From a virus, in the IMG/VR virus record IMGVR_UViG_3300008117_000071, positions 1 to 48,082 of that record: DNA of 48,082 nt; one strand, 5' to 3'. The position numbers and the translations under genes are program-made. Shown piece by piece: positions 46,210-48,082 of this stretch; the stretch's first letter is position 1; each line of letters begins with the position of its first letter. The notes under the pieces were generated by a model. That model did no database searches and was not told where the DNA came from. It was given only the letters and a program-made list of their open reading frames with translations.

Positions 46210-46438
46210 GGTCAATTCAGATGCGGGATGACCAATCCCCACTGCTTCAAGCAGCCATCCGCATTGGTGCGGCATTTAAGAGTGCCAACTTTGGCATTTA
46301 ACGAGGGTTGTTGACTACCTCTCGGATATCTCCCTGTTGCTCACTCCACCCTGTCGATTCCGTTCATCCCCGTCGAATGGAGATGGGGGGATTCGAACCC
46401 CCGTGCAGTTGAGTAGTTTACAAAGATCAACGATATCA
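46186..46438 (-). ncRNA. ssrA: Circularly permuted tmRNA
   Basis: Read on the minus strand, the acceptor half comes first: T-arm GGGGG-TTCGAAT-CCCCC (46386-46402), acceptor strand CATCTCC (46379-46385) and A73 (46378). Only 6 nt later the 5' strand GGGGATG (46365-46371) begins, followed by GAATCGACAGGG, the usual tmRNA D-loop. The 7-bp acceptor stem contains G3-U70, the alanine identity pair. CCA is not encoded. A pseudoknot-like CGAGAGG...CCTCGTTAAATGCC follows, then a frame ending GCT GCT TGA (stop 46247-46249), giving a possible tag ALLNAAPMRMAA. ACAGGGA and TCTTTGT plus GATATC/GATATC form the extended P2 helix. It would be a two-piece tmRNA after processing. Ends are approximate. Confidence 0.9.
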
Positions 46439-46750
46439 TGGTTTATTTATAAAATCTTGAATTGATGAGCTTAAAGATGTCAAACGAGTATTGACCAACA
46501 TGGCCTCTCCAGCAATTCTTTTAAGTTCACTATTTACCTCACCTATCAATATTCCCTTATCCTTGTTTGAATTATTGTACATTTCTTCCAATTGATCAAT
46601 TTCAGGTTTCATTGGAAAATGCTTCAAACATTCTGATGCTCTTTTTCGAACATCCTTTGAAACTCTTGGAGTTTTTTCTGGATTTAAAAGATCAAAAAGA
46701 AATTCACGATTCTTTTTCATTGAAATAAACCATTCATTTGGAAGTGTCAT
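46436..46750 (-). CDS. Conserved small phage protein (VRKRASECLKHFP motif)
   Basis: 104 residues. TPRVSKDVRKRASECLKHFP matches a motif of short phage and prophage proteins (BPSL0761-like) of unknown function. AGGAG lies before the ATG. Its stop coincides with the 5' edge of the tmRNA. Confidence 0.75.
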   Translation of the reverse strand: MTLPNEWFISMKKNREFLFDLLNPEKTPRVSKDVRKRASECLKHFPMKPEIDQLEEMYNNSNKDKGILIGEVNSELKRIAGEAMLVNTRLTSLSSSIQDFINKP

Positions 46751-46765
46751 GTTATTCTCCTATCG

Positions 46766-46966
46766 TCAACAAATTGCAGTCTTTGGCAAATCTGTAAGTA
46801 TCTGCAATCTTGGAGTAAAATTAAAACCATAACAAAAATAGTAAATGTATATAAAAAGAGCAATGGTATGGAGCAATGTTAAAAGTAAATTTAACATCAC
46901 AAGATTATTAAGTCTTAGTAGATCGTAATAGCAATGATCTATAAATTTTTTACTTTTCTCGTCCAT
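46766..46966 (-). CDS. Small membrane protein
   Basis: 66 residues with a hydrophobic segment at about 21-43 (VMLNLLLTLLHTIALFIYIY). The start at 46966 overlaps the end of the 46950 gene. Function unknown. Confidence 0.65.
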   Translation of the reverse strand: MDEKSKKFIDHCYYDLLRLNNLVMLNLLLTLLHTIALFIYIYYFCYGFNFTPRLQILTDLPKTAIC

Positions 46967-47087
46967 CAGTTTTACTTTTCTTTTTCTTTTTGCTAAAAAT
47001 TCGATCCCAATTCTCTGACCATTTTTTATAGTCAACAGGTCTTGGTTTATCTCCTTTTCCAGCAGAATGTGATCTTGAATCGCCCAT
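46950..47087 (-). CDS. 45-residue conserved phage protein (GDKPRPVDYKKW)
   Basis: MGDSRSHSAGKGDKPRPVDY then KKWSENWDRIFSKKKKK, a pattern I recall from short conserved proteins of T4-type and other phages; function unknown. It is too short for most gene callers and starts 4 nt after the tRNA, suggesting cotranscription with it. Confidence 0.7.
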   Translation of the reverse strand: MGDSRSHSAGKGDKPRPVDYKKWSENWDRIFSKKKKKSKTDGREK

Positions 47088-47090
47088 AAA

Positions 47091-47161
47091 GCGAACGAAG
47101 GGATTCGAACCCTCGACCATCGGTTTGGAAAACCGAGACTCTACCGCTGAGTTACATTCGC
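47091..47161 (-). tRNA. tRNA-Gly (anticodon UCC)
   Basis: 71-nt cloverleaf on the minus strand: 7-bp acceptor stem GCGAATG/CGTTCGC (one G-U pair), D-arm CTCAGCGGTAGAG, anticodon stem TCGGT/ACCGA with loop TTTCCAA (anticodon TCC), T-arm GAGGG-TTCGAAT-CCCTT. CCA is not encoded. Reads GGA/GGG glycine codons, frequent in this genome. Confidence 0.95.
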
Positions 47162-47190
47162 AAAAACATACTGTAATCTTACTATTCTAT

Positions 47191-47811
47191 TTATCGTTTT
47201 CTTCTACAAAGAAAAAAAGAAATAATTAAAAGAGAAATTGCTCCTGGTGCTGGAATACTAACCTTAACAGAATCAATAAAATTTCCAGTGCTATTGTCTG
47301 GATATCCCGATAAAAATGGAGTAAATTCTATTCTTGTTTTATTTCCCAAAGAGTAGATTTCTTTACCTTCGTAAACTTTCCACATATTTGATGTGGTAAA
47401 ATTTCTATTAAACAGAACTACATCATCTTCATTTCCAATTTGATTATCTGCACCAAAATCCGTAATTCTTAAATTTACGGTTTCGTCGTGAACTCTACCT
47501 CTATGTGCAAAGTACCAACTAATTTCTTGCCCATAATTAATATTATTTAAATCTTGAAATAGATTTGACGAGATATTTCCACCCAATTGGGCAAATGCAA
47601 TCCCTTCAAATGAATGCACCTGTTGGAATCCAGTACCCCAAATTTTTAGCATTCCAGAGGATAAATCTGTTTGCCAATCATTTGATTCACGAATAGTATT
47701 GTAAGAGTTTGGATTTACCGAAAACTCCTCAAAACCACCATTTACTAGATCTTGTGCAGATGTTTTATTCGGGAAAGGGATCGCCGTCGTTAACAGCGTT
47801 GCTATCATCAT
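47191..47811 (-). CDS. Secreted protein with PEP-CTERM-like sorting signal
   Basis: 206 residues from the ATG at 47811 (ATG at 47808 also possible). Hydrophobic signal peptide ending about TSAQ, then DLVNGGFEEF, a start typical of secreted carbohydrate-binding-like beta-sandwich proteins. The C-terminus PAPGAISLLIISFFLCRRKR is a PEP-CTERM-type tail (motif, helix, basic end). In bacteria these tails direct sorting to the surface by an exosortase. Such a host-type signal on a phage protein is unusual. It starts inside the end of the upstream gene in another frame. Confidence 0.75.
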   Translation of the reverse strand: MMIATLLTTAIPFPNKTSAQDLVNGGFEEFSVNPNSYNTIRESNDWQTDLSSGMLKIWGTGFQQVHSFEGIAFAQLGGNISSNLFQDLNNINYGQEISWYFAHRGRVHDETVNLRITDFGADNQIGNEDDVVLFNRNFTTSNMWKVYEGKEIYSLGNKTRIEFTPFLSGYPDNSTGNFIDSVKVSIPAPGAISLLIISFFLCRRKR

Positions 47812-48082
47812 TTTTAAAGGATTTAAGGTCACTAGCATCTCCTATTCTCTGTTGAATTGTTTCTACAGTAGAAAAAGCATTTATTATTTTATCTGTTAAT
47901 TCTTTACCTATTAGTGTTATGGCTATAACACCCACAATAGTCATTGTCATTATTTTTTTCTCTAACAGAACAATTTTCTTTGATTGTTCTTTTGAGAACT
48001 CTTCACAATCTTTGTGTTTTCTTTCTTTACACTCTTCTAGTTTGTTTTTTATTTCTTGGCAATTACATTCTTCTTTTATTTT
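47765..48082 (-). CDS. Coiled-coil membrane protein, 5' end outside window
   Basis: The frame is open to the window edge (at least 105 residues). N-terminal part: Cys/Lys/Glu-rich coiled coil (EECNCQEIKNKLEECKERKH); then a membrane helix MTMTIVGVIAITLIG; then a polar tail. It could start at the inner ATG 47950, but the upstream codons stay coding-like. Overlaps the PEP-CTERM gene by 47 nt. Function unknown. Confidence 0.6.
   Translation of the reverse strand, partial: KIKEECNCQEIKNKLEECKERKHKDCEEFSKEQSKKIVLLEKKIMTMTIVGVIAITLIGKELTDKIINAFSTVETIQQRIGDASDLKSFKNDDSNAVNDGDPFPE

Noticed and set aside
1-48082. CRISPR array, integrase, transposase or toxin-antitoxin pair
   Set aside because: I found no regularly spaced direct repeats, no recombinase catalytic motifs and no recognisable toxin-antitoxin layout.

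Overview
The window is a piece of a large, AT-rich, lytic T4-type (tailed, myovirus-like) bacteriophage genome. The evidence is a replication and nucleotide block on the minus strand (37.2-45.0 kb: C-terminal half of a T4 gp43-type DNA polymerase, UvsX, gp41-type helicase, gp61-type primase, ThyX, class II ribonucleotide reductase, SpeD), T4-type TATAAATA late promoters, and a T4-type lysozyme. There is no ribosomal operon, integrase or transposase.

Layout. 0-17 kb: about 40 small, densely packed genes, mostly unrecognised, in short operons that switch strand. Most operons begin with a sigma70-like promoter whose -10 box ends 6 nt before the ATG, so the first message of each operon should be leaderless; downstream genes have Shine-Dalgarno sites or overlap as ATGA/TAATG. 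This looks like an early region. It also holds a divergent MoxR/CobS-type AAA+ ATPase and a VWA protein with a HExxH motif. 17.2-27.8 kb: mostly plus-strand genes for basic, probably virion-internal proteins, many starting with a short segment ending in (I/L)-x-E like T4 capsid-targeting sequences, plus a GH24 lysozyme, a PD-(D/E)XK nuclease, an HNH-ended 875-residue protein and a membrane/GAF-like protein. 27.8-28.7 kb: probable lysis pair (holin-like and u-spanin-like). 28.7-36.4 kb, minus strand: RuvC-like resolvase, a trypsin-like/tail protein, an unrecognised 484-residue protein and two secreted paralogous beta-helix proteins carrying dockerin/EF-hand-type calcium loops. 36.4-37.2 kb: an internal-type protein and a small holin-like protein. 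37.2-45.0 kb: replication and nucleotide metabolism. 45-48 kb: small genes, a thermonuclease, a circularly permuted tmRNA, tRNA-Gly(UCC), and a secreted protein with a PEP-CTERM-like tail.

Host. Dockerin-like loops in secreted beta-helix proteins and a C-terminal PAPGA-hydrophobic-RRKR sorting signal are typical of planctomycetes and some relatives. I infer a Gram-negative, possibly planctomycete, host; this is a hypothesis. The lipoprotein/u-spanin also points to an outer membrane.

How it works together. Leaderless early promoters probably give immediate expression of the small-gene region; the replication block supplies DNA and dNTPs (ThyX, NrdJ, SpeD for polyamines); TATAAATA promoters, several also placed for leaderless starts, drive virion-internal, secreted and lysis genes; tmRNA and tRNA-Gly may support translation late in infection. 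Major capsid, tail and terminase genes and the N-terminal half of the polymerase are not in this window.
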